From the NCBI GenBank assembly GCA_026122225.1, contig JANEZZ010001551.1, positions 1,408,001 through 1,472,000 on the forward strand: a DNA stretch of 64,000 nt, given 5' to 3'. This DNA is from Heloderma charlesbogerti. Taxonomy: Eukaryota; Chordata; Lepidosauria; Squamata; Helodermatidae. Of this stretch, positions 1 to 11,519 are shown piece after piece. A model generated the notes under the pieces. That model was not told where the DNA came from. It saw only the letters and a list, made by a program, of their open reading frames with translations, and searched no databases. Both the position numbers and the translations under genes were made by a program. Numbering within the stretch: the stretch's first letter is position 1; each line of letters begins with the position of its first letter.

Positions 1-155
1 CAGACAATTGGTCCATCTAGCTTCGTATTGTCCACACTCTCCAGGGTTTCAGACAGGGATTTTTTTCCAGCCCTACCTGGAGATGCAGGGGAATTGAACC
101 TGAGGCTTTTTCTTTGGAAAGCATGTGTTCTGTCACTGAGCTACAGCCCTTCTAG
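1..155 (-). mobile_element. tRNA-derived SINE, cut by the window edge
   Basis: Read on the minus strand, the head (from about 155) looks like a tRNA: it has the A-box-like TAGCTCAGTGA near 134-144 and a B-box-like GGTTCAATTCC at 90-100. A body follows with 'CCAGGTAGGGCTGG' and 'CTGAAACCCTGGAGAG', then 'CTAGATGGACCAAT'. A second copy with the same order of blocks lies at 36312-36478, which supports a dispersed family. The 3' tail runs off the left edge. The tRNA head is not a working gene because the acceptor and anticodon stems are not kept. Confidence 0.72.
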
Positions 156-2480
156 TAGGTACACTTTTACAATCTCTTTAAGGAACTGAGTGATATTTCA
201 GTGTGTTGGAAAGAAGGAATTGAGATTTTCTTTTATGCATCCTTTATTCTTTTTTATTTGTTTTTCTTGCAGCAGAAAAAACACCATGATAATTTTTCCA
301 AAAAAAATAATATTCAGTTGATATGACTGAATTAACACAAACACTCAAGATTCTATAAACCATGTACATAAATAGTTATAGCCCAGTAACCTGAATATCC
401 AGCACATTGTAAATAGTGCTGAAAAACAGGCTGACCAAAATTTAAAAATTGTTGGAATATTTTGTTCCAATATGTCTCAAATTAGTTTGAACATTCCATG
501 TAATCTTCAATCCCCTTCATTCCATACCTTCCTTCATGAAATCTAATGGTGTAATACTGTGCATGTCTACTCAGAAGTAAGTGCTATTGCGATCCATGGC
601 ACTTATTCTGAAGTAACATGTATAGGATTGCAGCCTTAATGTGTTCATTTGATCAAGTAAAATATATTCCAGGTAGACTTAAGCTAATCATTTATTTCCA
701 ATTCTAGATTGCTCTTGCAATCTCAATTTGTGCAGTTATGATTAAATTATTAATCATATCCTGATGATTATCAAATGCCCTAAATCAGATACATAACCTA
801 AAAGAAACCTTATAGAAGACATAGGCAGGAGATTTGAAATCATATATAATAATTTCTGCTATCTCCTTCCAAAACCTCTGAATCATAAGGCAGTCCCACA
901 AGATGTACTCGATCATTTGCTCTTATTACCCTACCTCCTCTATTCTGTATTGAAATTAATAGTTTTAAAATGTTGATTCAGTGATAATAAGTGCCTGAGA
1001 TTTTAAAAAAATATTTCTCAGATAAGAAAACTGATTTCTCAAACAAGAGTACTGAAATGTGCCTCATTTTGTGTTATTCTGTCATTATACCACCCAATCT
1101 ATACAATATTTGTCTAGTACTAGATGGGGCAGCTGGGAAAATGTGTGGATATTATCCACTGGGCATATCCTTCCCTGAGGGCAAACTGGTTCATGTATGA
1201 TGGGTCCTTCAGAATGTGAGCTTCACTCGGCTACACCGTTCCCTTGGACTGGAAGCATTGTGATCTGTTGTTTAAAAGTGTGACTTGATGCTCTTATGGT
1301 AGCCTTTAAACACCAGTCAATAGCTCTGCTTTTCACTATTTCACTTAGGCCCCATCTACATGGCACTGCTTTCACCCCCCACCCCATCTACCACTCCGCA
1401 GCATTTCAGCTTCAAAGTAGCTTCTGGTGGTATACACTTGCTTTTTACTGTGCGCTTCCCTAACAGATTCCACAGTGCCCTTTTTTTGCCATTATACTTA
1501 AATGCACAGTCCCGTGAGTGTGGGGGTGCAACACTTCACTGGCTGTTTTGTATTTTAGGGGCTCTGCTATGTCTTTCTGTCCCTCATTAGGTAAAAAGTG
1601 AGTGTTTTGTGCTCCTTCATTTCCACGCCATCTGTTTGTCAGTTCCCCAGCCTGAGATTCGATGGTTCGCACTCACAAGCATGAGTGGTATGTGCCAACC
1701 CGTTGCTCTGAAATGGTGGGTGGAGCCATGTTGGTCCGCCCCCAAGACCCCTCTGGCCCTCAGGCACTGAGTCCAAAAGCAACTATTGCAAAGACACGAA
1801 GTTGCAAAAATGTGCGAAAGTGTGATTAAATAGATGAAAATGCATCTGTGTGCCTCTGTAACTGTGCAGCTGCAAAGGAATGGGGAGAATAAAGGGACAT
1901 CGCAGAGCGAGGCAAGCACTATGCATGCCTACAACACACCCACCGCAAAATGTGAAGTCAGTTTGGGGAAGGGACAGACGGCTCTCAACCACGGGAAACC
2001 TGCAACAAACCAAAAACATTGCAGTAAAATACCTCCTTGGAAATCTGCATTTTCCAGGAGAAAACCACGGATGGCTGAGAAGTGGCAACTGCATCGTCTA
2101 TAATCAGAAGGACTTTGACTTGCACCCACCCCAGAGTAAAAGGCCCCTTAGTGGGTTGGGGTGGAGATGTGGAGATAGATGCACTTTTAAATGAAATGGG
2201 TAGGTCTTTAAAATACTCCTGGAATAACGTCAGAATATTGGTTTACCCTTCTGCTTCTGGTTTTGAATTAGCACCATTGAAGTGCACTCATGCAGAATTG
2301 CCCAAATATTACCTCATAGTTACACTTTTGCTTCTTTTATTTACATGCTGTAAAGATGCAGGTATCATTGAGCAGTATCCAGTGCTTGCATTCCACTAGA
2401 GCTAATGACGTAGCGCTAAAGGAAACCAGCACAAGAGCAATGGGAAGAGTAAGATACAAGTGGGCAGTGGCTCTGGAGAG
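156..2480. other. CDKAL1 intron, mostly unclassified
   Basis: AT-rich intron. The only recognised item is a short palindromic repeat at about 551-637 (listed separately). From about 1350 to 2155 the base composition rises in G+C and the stretch opens with 'TAGGCCCCATCTACA' and closes near 'AAAGGCCCCTTAG', so an old DNA transposon is possible but unproven. The overlapping frames of 66-105 codons between 1360 and 2400 occur on both strands and have no recognisable protein features. Confidence 0.5.
551..637. repeat. Short palindromic repeat of the 'AATCCTAT' family
   Basis: The stretch has a 'CTACTCAGAAGTAAGTGC' block on the left and 'GCACTTATTCTGAAGTAAC' on the right, which pair as an imperfect inverted repeat, and it closes with 'TATAGGATTGCAGCC'. 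Related copies or halves lie at about 3899-3945, 48588-48661 and 57880-58112. The pattern fits a small foldback element that spreads without coding capacity. The family name is not known to me. Confidence 0.55.
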
Positions 2481-2483
2481 CTG

Positions 2484-2691
2484 ATGCCTTGCTCTGAGGG
2501 GTTCTCTGGGGAGCCATGCTGCCCACTCTTCTGCAGTGGCAAATGCGTAATTCCCCAAAGAGCCTGCCTGGCCCAAATGCCTTGCTCTGAGGAATTCATC
2601 CTCAGGAATTGCTGCCACAGCACAGATAGTTTCCATGACCACTTTGCTCCCAATGCCTTGCTCTGAGGAAGGACCCCTCAGAGCATGGCAT
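2484..2691. repeat. Three direct copies and one inverted copy of a 16-bp unit
   Basis: ATGCCTTGCTCTGAGG occurs exactly at 2484-2499, 2577-2592 and 2653-2668. Its near reverse complement, CCTCAGAGCATGGCATT, lies at 2675-2691. Spacings are 93 and 76 bp, so this is not a simple microsatellite. The long minus-strand frame over 2337-2717 is a by-product of this G+C-rich repeat and is not called as a gene. Confidence 0.6.
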
Positions 2692-2719
2692 TCAGGGGAG
2701 AAGCAGGCAGCAGCCATTT

Positions 2720-4189
2720 GGGGGCAGGGAAGAGAGGAGGAGGAGCAGGGTGGCAGCAGCAGAGGTGGTGGTCATGAGAGGTCTTGTGGCAGCATAGGTT
2801 TCTGCTAGCGCAACATTGTTACTACTAGCGGAATGTCAAGATTGGGTACTACCCATTTTTTTGAAACGTATTTCCACCGAACAAGTGCTATGAAGACAAA
2901 TCGTATTAGTTTTTAGAAATAATGAGTGTACAGTAAAAATAAATACATCTATTTAGACATAATTTTATTTTCTGTCCTAAATGTGCTTGACATCTTGTTT
3001 ACTGCCTGTGGTTGTGGCCTCCTTAACAGCAAACCCTATGTAAATTCCGTATTTGAGACTACTGGTTATATTTGCCTCTTCCAAAGAGAAGGAGTGGGGG
3101 TGAAGATTGAAGAAGCAGGGACCACAAATGTACTCAATAACTACTACAAGGAGTGTTCAAGGTCCCTTTTAAATTATTCTAGGACACTTTCACAAGATAA
3201 CTAATAAATCAGAATAGAATTAAAAATGCAAGAGTCATTATCTTCTTGGACACACTGAACAACTCTTTGAACAACTCTTTTGTTTTACTTTCCCAACCAG
3301 TAGCAAGCTAAGGTTGATCTGATATTTTCCTTCGAGTTGCTAATGTACATAGTGCAGTTGAGAGGCAGGTCACTTGGAGGTTCTATTTTTATATACCATT
3401 AGATAAATAACCTTTTATACTCCTAAGTCAGAGGACTTTCCTTTGCTTCCAAGTGGGTTTAAGTCAGGATAGATAAAAAAGAATAGCCTTTTTTATACAC
3501 TGAAGCTTTACATTTTAAACAGGTTACTTTTTAAGCGAGACACTTACTATAGCTGACATATTTAAAAAATCACTTTTTAAAAGAGAAACTTCCCATAGTT
3601 GACATTTAAAAATAATACTATTATTGAATTTTAAATCATGAAAAAACAATTTACTTAATTTTTCAAATTTGTTATAACTGTACCTTTTTAAAATAACCTG
3701 TTAAGCATTGCACTTAGAGGCTTAAATCCAACTTTGTGTGAGTGGACTTCTGCTTGCGCAACAGGACTTCCTCTTGTTCTCCTCCCCTCTGCAGCCACTG
3801 GAGCAGATTGGGGGATGCAGTGGGAGCGGGGGCTGCAATGGACAGGAGAAAGCTGTTCTGTCAGTAGTTTTATTCTGGAAAGTTCTGGAAGCTTTTACAG
3901 CCCAATTCTATTCATGTTTATTCGGAAGTCCCATTTGGTTCAACTAAACCCATTTCCAAATTTCCAAAATTACCTTCAAGTAAGGAATCTTGATTACTAT
4001 CCCTGCATATGTACAGAGAGAGCCAATTAAAAATATGTCTCTTGTCTCTAAGCAGTTATAATTATGATCCTAGTTTGTATGTATAATGGCTCTATATAGT
4101 TGAAAACCAATATTGTTCTAGCAACAAATTAAATGGGCATGTTCAGGGAATACATTTTTAAAATGGGAAATATGATTTAAATCACCTTG
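2720..4189. other. Intron, AT-rich, with minor duplications
   Basis: No gene is seen. An imperfect tandem duplication of about 45 bp lies at 3526-3570 and 3572-3612 (ACTTTTTAA...CATAGTTGACAT-type units). A 13-bp direct repeat 'GAACAACTCTTT' occurs near 3258-3283. A half copy of the 'AATCCTAT' palindromic family lies at about 3899-3945. The rest is unclassified. Confidence 0.5.
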
Positions 4190-4197
4190 GTTTAAAT

Positions 4198-4484
4198 CAC
4201 GGTGTAGAACATCAGGCCTGGGGGCCAAATCCAGTGCTCTTGGTGTCCACAGAAGCTATGTCCCCCTTCCCCCAACCACTGATTAGTGATTTCCCAACAT
4301 TTGCGCAGTTTACCCCTCTGTAAAAGGTTGAAATGCTTTTCCTAAGGCTTAGTTACTGGTAGTAATAACTTTAAGCTATAACATCCTGGTCTTCGGGGGT
4401 TTTGGCCCACCACTGGAATGTGTCCCCTGAAAGCATACCTGAAATGGAATTCAGCTCTCAGATGAAAGAGTTTCTGCACCCCTG
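4198..4484. mobile_element. hAT-type MITE with 8-bp target duplications
   Basis: The 287-bp element begins CACGGTGTAGAAC and ends TTTCTGCACCCCTG, so the ends are inverted versions of CAGGGGTGCAGAA with a few changes. It is flanked by a perfect 8-bp direct repeat, GTTTAAAT, at 4190-4197 and 4485-4492. An 8-bp duplication and CAGGG-type ends are hallmarks of hAT DNA transposons. There is no transposase reading frame inside, so it is non-autonomous. The 40451-40780 element has very similar ends. Confidence 0.85.
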
Positions 4485-4492
4485 GTTTAAAT

Positions 4493-5582
4493 TAATCCAC
4501 TCTTCTTTAAATCAGACCTACTAAAATGGTTTCTTAATTGCTTTTGTTTGTTTTTGAAAATTTTAAAAAATTGTTCACAACCATCTCACATGAACTATAG
4601 CAAAAATTGTCATACAATTGCTTCGATAAAGTGGTCAGTACAAAATAAAGGAAACAAACCCCTCCATGCAAAGATGCGCTATCATAACTCAGTTCACTGA
4701 AGAGGGTATCAGCAGTAGACCTACATACACACAAACGAGAGGGAGAAAAGGATGATGTGAAAGACTGGATCATCTTTGAAGTCTTTAACCATGAACGATA
4801 GCACATATGGAATACTTTAAAATAAATTCCTTATCTGAAATATCTTTTAGGCCATTGATGCTATGACATTTCACCCTTGAAATTTAACTTGATATTAGAT
4901 GTCAGAAAATGTGATGTATTTTGTATGGATATGAATGAAAAGAAGACCTGATTGCCTGTAAAATAAATTTTGTTTTACTGACTCAGAAAATTGCAGACAC
5001 AGTCATGTGTGCAAGTGGTTTTCTCATGAACTATTTCAGTTTGTACTTTCAGTAGTGCTGTTTCTTGTAGTCAGTATTGTGACCAAAGAATATATGAAGT
5101 ACTCCATAGTTGGGTAATCTGTCTAAATCTGAGCTTTATAAATACAAAAATAAATATGAGGAATATTGCAAAAAGTAATTGTCCACAATACAAAGAATGT
5201 CACATCTTGTTTGATGCACTTAAAGGGGCTTTATCCTCATGTTTCTTGAACAACAGCTTCTCATGTCATGTAACAAATCACTTCTGAAACTGAGGTGACT
5301 TTCAAGAGCAGATGATGATATACCACAATTATCTGCTATTTAAAGGGCAGAAAGTAGTGCTGAACTAATCCCCCTCCTCTCCCGCCCCCCCCCCCATTTG
5401 CAGGAAGATAGGGAGATATATTTTGTGGGAGTTATGGGCTTGTATCCAGTGGTGTCATTCTTGTGATAAAAGCAGTTCTGTCAGCAGTACCGGGTGTGTG
5501 TGTGTGATCCTCCCTGCAGCCTCCCACATTATCTCAGAATCTGCCTGAGAGGGCTGCAAAATCGTCCAGAGCAGATTTTCAA
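4493..5582. other. Intron, unclassified
   Basis: AT-rich DNA with no recognisable gene or element. A short C-run lies near 5380-5394 and a short TG run at about 5494-5505. The minus frame at 4534-4806 shows no known motif and is not supported as coding. Confidence 0.5.
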
Positions 5583-6330
5583 GTGGTGCAGAGGGCTGCA
5601 GGGAAAAGGAGAGAGGGAGGAGTTCTGTTGCACTATCAGATTTCCACTAGCAAAACTTTAGATTTAACCTGTCATGGTCTTGCTGGAAGATTCCTCCTTG
5701 GAGGAAGAGCTGGAGGACAGGAACCACCAGCCAGCAGTAGTGCTCAGGTTCTGTCAGTAGAGCAGGAAGAGCCCAGGCCATCAGAGGTAACTACCATGAG
5801 GGTATCACCTATGGAGGACAAGGACTCTGCCTCAGAGGTGGAGGCAGAAAAAGCCCTAAGCCGTCAGGAGAGACACCGCCTGAAAAGACAGGAACTTAGA
5901 AGGAGTGCTACGCTGAGCCAGAGGCCTTGTTGTGAGAAAAGGTCTACTTGCATGCTGGAGGCTTGCTCACAAGGAGGACCTTTTCAGCTGCAGTTACTAA
6001 AAGCTCACAGCTAAAGCTTGGGTTTGGCTCTGACAGCCTCTGTATAAAAAGAGCAGTGTAAGACTGAGAGTTGCTGGAAACAACCTTGACCAGACTTTTC
6101 TGAATCCAGCTTCTCTGGCTTTGATTCTGGACTGTTTCCTGGGATGAGTACTTCTGGACTGAACTCTGACTCTCCTTCTGTCTGCTCCTTGGAACCTTGT
6201 TACCTATTACCTAGACTAGACTCTGTCCCTCTGCCTGTGTGGAACTTGTCTTCTGTGTTTACCATTTGTGGGGTCAGCAGTGTGGTGGGTCCTCCTTTTA
6301 AAAACTATTTTAGCACTACCTGTGGCAATG
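5583..6330 (+). mobile_element. LTR-retrotransposon-like fragment
   Basis: The left part reads in frame as an acidic, then Arg-rich stretch (EKALSRQERHRLKRQELRR around residues 95-115 of the frame from 5583). It is followed by a TATA-like TGTATAAAAAG at about 6040-6050 and a long pyrimidine-rich leader full of CTGGACT/CTTGG motifs up to about 6300. This layout resembles the end of an internal region running into a U3-R-U5 unit of reptilian Gypsy-like elements. No second LTR, primer site or target duplication was found, so both the class and the borders are inferred. A 25-bp block (ATTGGAGTAGTCARCTGGCA...) is repeated just beyond at about 6426 and 6478. Confidence 0.35.
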
Positions 6331-6919
6331 GTGGCAAAGTGTCTTTTGGTGGTTACCAGATGGCTGCTGCCATCCCCCCCCCCCGAAATACCCCATAATG
6401 ATGCTATATTTGGATATTTTAGTGAGAATTGGAGTAGTCAACTGGCAACCACCAAGAGAAGTGGAATAGTGTGGGAATTGGAGTAGTCAGCTGGCAACCA
6501 CACCTTTGCCCTTGCAAAGTTCCCCTGAATGCTTTGTTAAGAACGTAACTCAATAGCATTTGAAGAGGATAGCCACTCCCTCAAGCCAATTCGCATTCCT
6601 CAGTCCTAAATCTAGCATATTCACTTCATTATAAACAAGTGGAACCTGTAACAAAATGTGCTTCTTCGTGGTCTCTGTGACTTGAGACATATGGGTTATG
6701 CACCTGCGCAGTACAGTCATTCCGAACATTCTAGAGCTAAACAGAGTTTTAGGCAGGAGTCCCACCCACCTCCTCTGCACATGCTCCAGGCATTGCTTCC
6801 ACCTGCCTCTCAGTTTCTTTTTGCCCGCCACAGCAATTAGCAGCATTTGGAACATTCTCTGACCTCATGACAAAAAATCTACAAAATTCTACTATCCCCT
6901 CCTGGGTCACTGAACAGAG

Positions 6920-6923
<4 letters not shown>

Positions 6924-6961
<38 letters not shown>
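6924..6961. repeat. (TC)n microsatellite
   Basis: About 19 perfect CT/TC dinucleotides. It lies in the left untranslated part of the DIRS-like element and creates the artificial Arg-Glu repeat seen in the minus-strand frame at 6749-7105. Confidence 0.95.
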
Positions 6962-6962
<1 letters not shown>

Positions 6963-6991
6963 ACTCTGAGTTTTTCTTCCCTTTTTCTTCG

Positions 6992-8720
6992 TTGCCCTTT
7001 AGGTGCATGGTCTCCAAGGCTTTCTTCAAAAATTGTACCCGCTGTAGGGGACAGATACCATTGACTGACAGACTCTCCACTGCCTTCTCTACTTTGGAGA
7101 GGCATACAAGGTTGACTCCTCCAGGACTGTACCCTTCATCAAGCTTTTACAAAGCAGGCCAGGAGAAACAGAATGCCACACCTTCATGCTCTTTTGTGGG
7201 AGCAAGCCCTCAAGGCAGCAGACATAGCTGCACTGAACTGGCCTCTGTATGCTTCCTTGGCTTCCATTTGCAAGAAGCCAGCTCTAGCACTGTCTTATCT
7301 CCTTCCAGCTCACACTATGGAAAGCACTTCAGGGCAACCATCCTCAGTATTGGAAGTACCAGCCCTTCAAGAACAAACAGGTCAAACAGACCAAGTCATG
7401 AAATAAATACTCTGCTAACCCCTTGTCTCCGGGACTGAAAAAGAAAAAGAAGACTTGTACGATAGAGTCTGACGTCGAACTGAAACCTATGCCATTTCCA
7501 ACAGAACCATCTTTGGTACATATGCTGTCTCAAACTCTGATGTGATCATCAGACCCTGGAGAAAATACAGTTCCCGTGGGACCATAATTCCTTGGACGAT
7601 ATACAGTGCCTGGGCTCAGTATCAGAAGGTGAAGCCAGGGAGCAGGGTTTTTTGGAGCTGTACTACCAAAACTACCACCTTTCCTGAGATGGTTCTCCAC
7701 AGAGATACAGATCGCCTAGATACTAACAGACCTCATCAACTTTCTGGGCTTCCTCGGGAGGTTTTGTCGCTCACTGCCTCAATGGCACCACTATGAGTCG
7801 AGGGATAGAGAATCTCTGTGACACCATTCTCACCGCCAGCATGCTCGTTCTTCATACTTTCTAGAGTGATCTAAGGAAACTGCTAACCATGCAATGCTGT
7901 CTCACACGGTATCTAAACTGCCTGATGCTCAGTTACTGGAAACTACATGGTACCAAACTTCACGAGTTTATCACCTTTTCCAGATAACTTTTTCCAGGAT
8001 GTGACTCTGAAAAAACTCTCAGATCCACCAGCCGCTACACAATTGCCACCGGCAGTGCAACTTACCCGACCATCTAATACGGAGACACTGGCTAACAACC
8101 TTTCTTCTGCACAGGATAACTATTGCTCCGACTTGGTGGGGCCCAGAATTGACTCCACCGCAGCCCCGACACTCCTCATGGTGAACCATGAGGCATGCAT
8201 GGTGGCCTACCAACAATTCTTATGGAAAAAAGTGGCAACCCTCTTTGACCAACTTCCAGAAGACATCAAAAACCTGGCAATGATATACCAAGCTGAAGCC
8301 CACAGGCTTGCAGGGCAGCATATCAACACAGCAAGCCACATGGCTGACTGTAGCTCCAAGGCCATGGCAGCCACTATCTCTCTGAGTCATCATGCTTGGC
8401 TCTGTACCGCAGGGCTACACTAGGAGGCTAGATCAAGAGTGGAGGATCTCCCATTCGATGGCGAAGACCTTTTCAGTATATCTACAGATGAATACCCTTG
8501 AATCGTGTCTACAAAATGAAAACATCCGCCTGAAAGATGGGAATGGGATCACAATCCTCATCAGCCCCCGACAACCGTCCATATTGGCAACACCAGTGGC
8601 CACCTTGGCCCCAACCTGACTCGGGTCCAGACTGAGCACCAGAACAAGGCGCATACTCCTTCCATTCCAGGAAACACTTTCAGAGCAAATACTGCCAATT
8701 TGCATGAGGTAAAAACCTCG
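6992..8720 (+). pseudogene. DIRS-like gag remnant
   Basis: The frames at 6992-7438, 7173-7406 and 7947-8423 together give a structural-protein-like product. It has a Ser/Pro-rich N-terminal half and a Lys-rich patch after 7438. A conserved C-terminal stretch has LPEDIKNLAMIYQAEA (about 8256-8303), then HxxC-type and 'SLSHHAWL' motifs near 8378-8400. Just after a stop, 'SRVEDLPFDGEDLFS' continues in the same frame near 8432-8476. That order (LPED..., HAWLR, IEDLPFDG.LF) is what I know from DIRS gag proteins. At least three breaks prevent a single product. The identification rests on motif memory, not on a database search. Confidence 0.6.
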
Positions 8721-8929
8721 ACCAATCTAAATGTCAGATTTGACTCTTATGGAGGAGTCTGACCCCTGGCTCTCCTTCACACAAACAGACTCAAACCTTT
8801 TGTCTCTGCCTGGAGGTCCATCACAAATGAGTACTCTCTATCATTACCGGAGGCTATTCCATTGAATTCTATGACACCCCTCCTACGGGGGTTTTCTGAT
8901 CTACTCGCGCTCCTCTGATCCTAGGGGAA

Positions 8930-9577
8930 GAAATCGCTACCCTCTTGAGCAAGTGTGCAATAGAAAAACTCTCCCTTGTTCAAAAGACCACTGGTTTCTT
9001 CAGGTATTTTACAGTCCCCAAAAAGGATGGGGGTCATTGACCTATACTCAGCCTTCAGGATATCAATCACTACATCCACCCAAAGAAATTCAGGATGATT
9101 ACACTCTCATCCATTCTTCCCCTCCTGCATCAGGGAGACAGGTTCACTACAATAGATCTTTGTGACACCTACTTCCACATCTCCATGCACCTTTCCTCTC
9201 ACCCCTTTGTCAGAGTCAAGGTTCAAGGTTCTCCCTTTTGGCCTAGCCACAGCACTGAGAGTCTTCACAAAGTGTATGGCAGTAGTGGCGGCGCACCTCA
9301 GACTTCAAGGGACTGTCAACTTCCCATATATAGACGACTAGGTCTTTGTAGTCCCCTCTTACCACTGCCTCATCACCAACATCAAGATAGCCTTCCACTT
9401 CTAGAATCTCTTGCCCTATGGGTCAACAAAGAAAGATCCTGTCTCACCCCATCTCGGATCCAACAGTTCATAGGGGCACTTCTCGACTCCACTCAAATCT
9501 GCACCTATCTACCTGTGGACAGGGCAGACACCCTTCTACACCTCACACAGGAACTGAAAGCTGCCCACCGATACTGA
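8930..9577 (+). pseudogene. DIRS-like reverse transcriptase remnant
   Basis: The frame from 9095 reads TLSSILPLLHQGDRFTTIDL and then DTYFHIS, the fingers/palm block typical of DIRS and related RTs. The catalytic YIDD is readable at 9327-9338 but in a different frame from the FTTIDL block, and it is followed at once by a TAG stop where a Trp is usual. Further on, 'WVNKERSCLTP' and 'QQFIGALLDSTQ' return to the first frame. So at least two frameshifts and one stop interrupt the domain. There is no RNase H or recombinase downstream. Confidence 0.68.
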
Positions 9578-9894
9578 GTAACCAGTATCCAATGCCTTCT
9601 TGGTTAAGAAGTTAACCATGCCCTTTTCCAGTATACCCCATTCCATTCCCCCTCCCCCCAGTTTTCCATCTCTCCCCAAACAGACACTCAGCATTCTGTG
9701 GTCATAGAGTATACTCAGTCCTCATTGAACTGTTCTTGGGTTTCCCTGTGTCTTAGTGGTGTTTTTGAAAGGGTTTTTGTGCTTCTGCACACCAAGCCTG
9801 CTGATACTTCTCTCCTTTGTATGGATGCTGCCATTTGAGTAGTTAAGGATCAGCACTCAGAGAATGAGTTTGCTATTAGTATAGTCATGGAGGA

Positions 9895-10121
9895 TAAGGG
9901 TATCAGTGGCTACTAGTCATAATGGATATATATTACCTCCAGTATCAGAGGCAGTATGCCTCTTTCTACCAATTGCTAGGAAACATGAGGAGGAGGGTGG
10001 TATTGCATGCATATCCTGTTTGTAGGCTTCCCATGTTTGTTGGCCATTGTGGCAACAGAATGCTGGACTAGACGGGCCTTTGGTCTGATCCAGCATGGCT
10101 CATCTCTTGCATTTATATAGG
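9895..10121 (+). mobile_element. CR1 LINE 3' end
   Basis: The block order TGGCTACTAGTC, CCAGTATCAGAGGCAGTATG, 'GAATGCTGGACTAGA' and GGTCTGATCCAGCATGGCTC matches the 3' untranslated end of the CR1 copy at 57410-57640. This copy keeps only the tail, as expected from 5' truncation during target-primed insertion. It begins shortly after the DIRS-like remnant and has no coding part. Confidence 0.78.
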
Positions 10122-11255
10122 ATGTTGATATAAAAAGGACAAGACACAGTCCATGCCATGAGGCACATTGGGGAGGTTATTTAAGTGCTCTCTGATATTT
10201 AGAGTAGCTGCATTCTAATGCTATAATAAGAGTGGAAGTATTAAAGAATTTGCTAATGCATTAGGGAATGTCAATGCTGAATCTGAATAGATTTCTTCCC
10301 TACAGTAGGTAGAATGTATGGTGTTCCTTGCTGGCAATAGTGATCAGGCCTTTTTCTTAATAAAGGTTGTGGGAAAGTCTTAGAATGTTCTGTTGTCAGA
10401 CTCTTATTTTAGTGGATAATGTGAAACCACTCTATTTAATCATAGGATTGCTGGAAATTTTGATACCTGGCTAGTTAAGCAAACCAAACAAAAAATTAAA
10501 CAGAAAGAATGAGGGCAGTGTGGCAACAGATAAAACAAGCTATTATTTTAACTTTTGTAGTTGTCTCCCTGACAGCTGATGCTTGACATGCATTTTTGTA
10601 CTGTTACTGGAATAAACACTTTTGCACCTTTCACGAGTTTCCACTTTTTCAGTACTTGTGAGTTGGTGCAACCCTCCTTCTGTTTCTAAACATGGAGCAC
10701 TGCAAATTAGTTACACTGGTTATGGTTACTGTATATTACTGGTTAGGAAAAATGTCATATATTTTTGAAACAGCCTACTAAAAACCATGAAAGCTTGGGA
10801 GGTTTAATTCCTTTTCAAGTACTTGTCTCACTTAATCTACTTAATTTTTAGAGCAGTAATGCTCACTTCCTCCTCCCCAAAGGATGGTGGAAGGATTGAT
10901 GTCGGCTTTCCTTTTCCCAGCGCATGGGTCAGCTGCAGGCCAGCACTGCTCTGGTGATTTTGAGAATACACAAGAGAGTGCTAACCTGCGGTGCTGTCTT
11001 CTTATTTTGCTAAAAATGACTGAATGCTGCCTTCATCTTCTCGTCTCAGTGACTCCCTTAAGTGCACTGAAATTACACTTGAGCTTCTACTTTTGCTTGC
11101 AAAATGGATTACTACAACCCCCCCCCCCACACACACACACACGCACATTTTCCAGCCAATACTTAGTGAATGGACAAAAGTTGTTACTGGAATTGTATGT
11201 AAAAGAATACAGTTTTCAACAGCAAAGCCATTGCTATTAGTTTCCATTTGCGTTG
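10122..11255. other. Intron, unclassified, with a C-run and (AC)n
   Basis: AT-rich DNA without a recognisable gene. A run of about 11 C residues leads into an (AC)n tract at 11118-11146. The frames at 10884-11240 and 11024-11521 are stop-poor only because of this low-complexity tract. Confidence 0.5.
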
Positions 11256-11519
11256 TGCTCAGTGTCAGAGCCCTGTGGGATCAGGTATGCAAGTGCGCAG
11301 TTGGAAGGGCCAGAAGTGAGTATGTAGTCTGGGTCATGGCGAGGTCAAGGTCCAGTGCAGTGCCAGAAGGTCACAGGGGCCAGAGGCACGTGCATAGTCA
11401 GGTCAGGGAGAAGCCAGGGTCTGGACCAGCAATCAGTGGGCCAATAGCAGATGTGTGGTCATGGTCATGCAGATGGTCAGGTTACAAGGATGGGAGGAGT
11501 GTGATGAGGCAGGACTTTT
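11256..11519. other. G+C-richer stretch with GGTCA/CAGGG words, unclassified
   Basis: Short words such as GGTCA, GGGCCAG and CAGGGTC recur many times. The stretch abuts the CR1 endonuclease remnant and could be the internal part of another retroelement or a decayed minisatellite. I do not recognise it. Confidence 0.3.

Larger units (their letters stand above)
6650..9830 (+). mobile_element. DIRS-like (tyrosine-recombinase) retrotransposon, decayed
   Basis: The layout is an untranslated left end (about 6650-6990, including a TC microsatellite), a gag-like region (6992-8720) and a reverse-transcriptase region (about 8930-9577). A T/C-rich tail runs to about 9830. Both protein regions resemble DIRS elements of lizards and fish. 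The connection, RNase H and tyrosine recombinase parts expected after the RT are missing, so the copy is deleted inside or at its 3' end. All frames carry stops or shifts, so it is dead. The ends are approximate because no inverted or split repeats could be aligned by eye. Confidence 0.65.

Noticed and set aside
2337..2717. 126-codon minus frame
   Set aside because: Driven by the repeated ATGCCTTGCTCTGAGG units; no domain or start context.
6749..7105. Minus frame with a long Arg-Glu repeat
   Set aside because: The repeat is the complement of the (TC)n microsatellite and lies antisense to the DIRS-like element.
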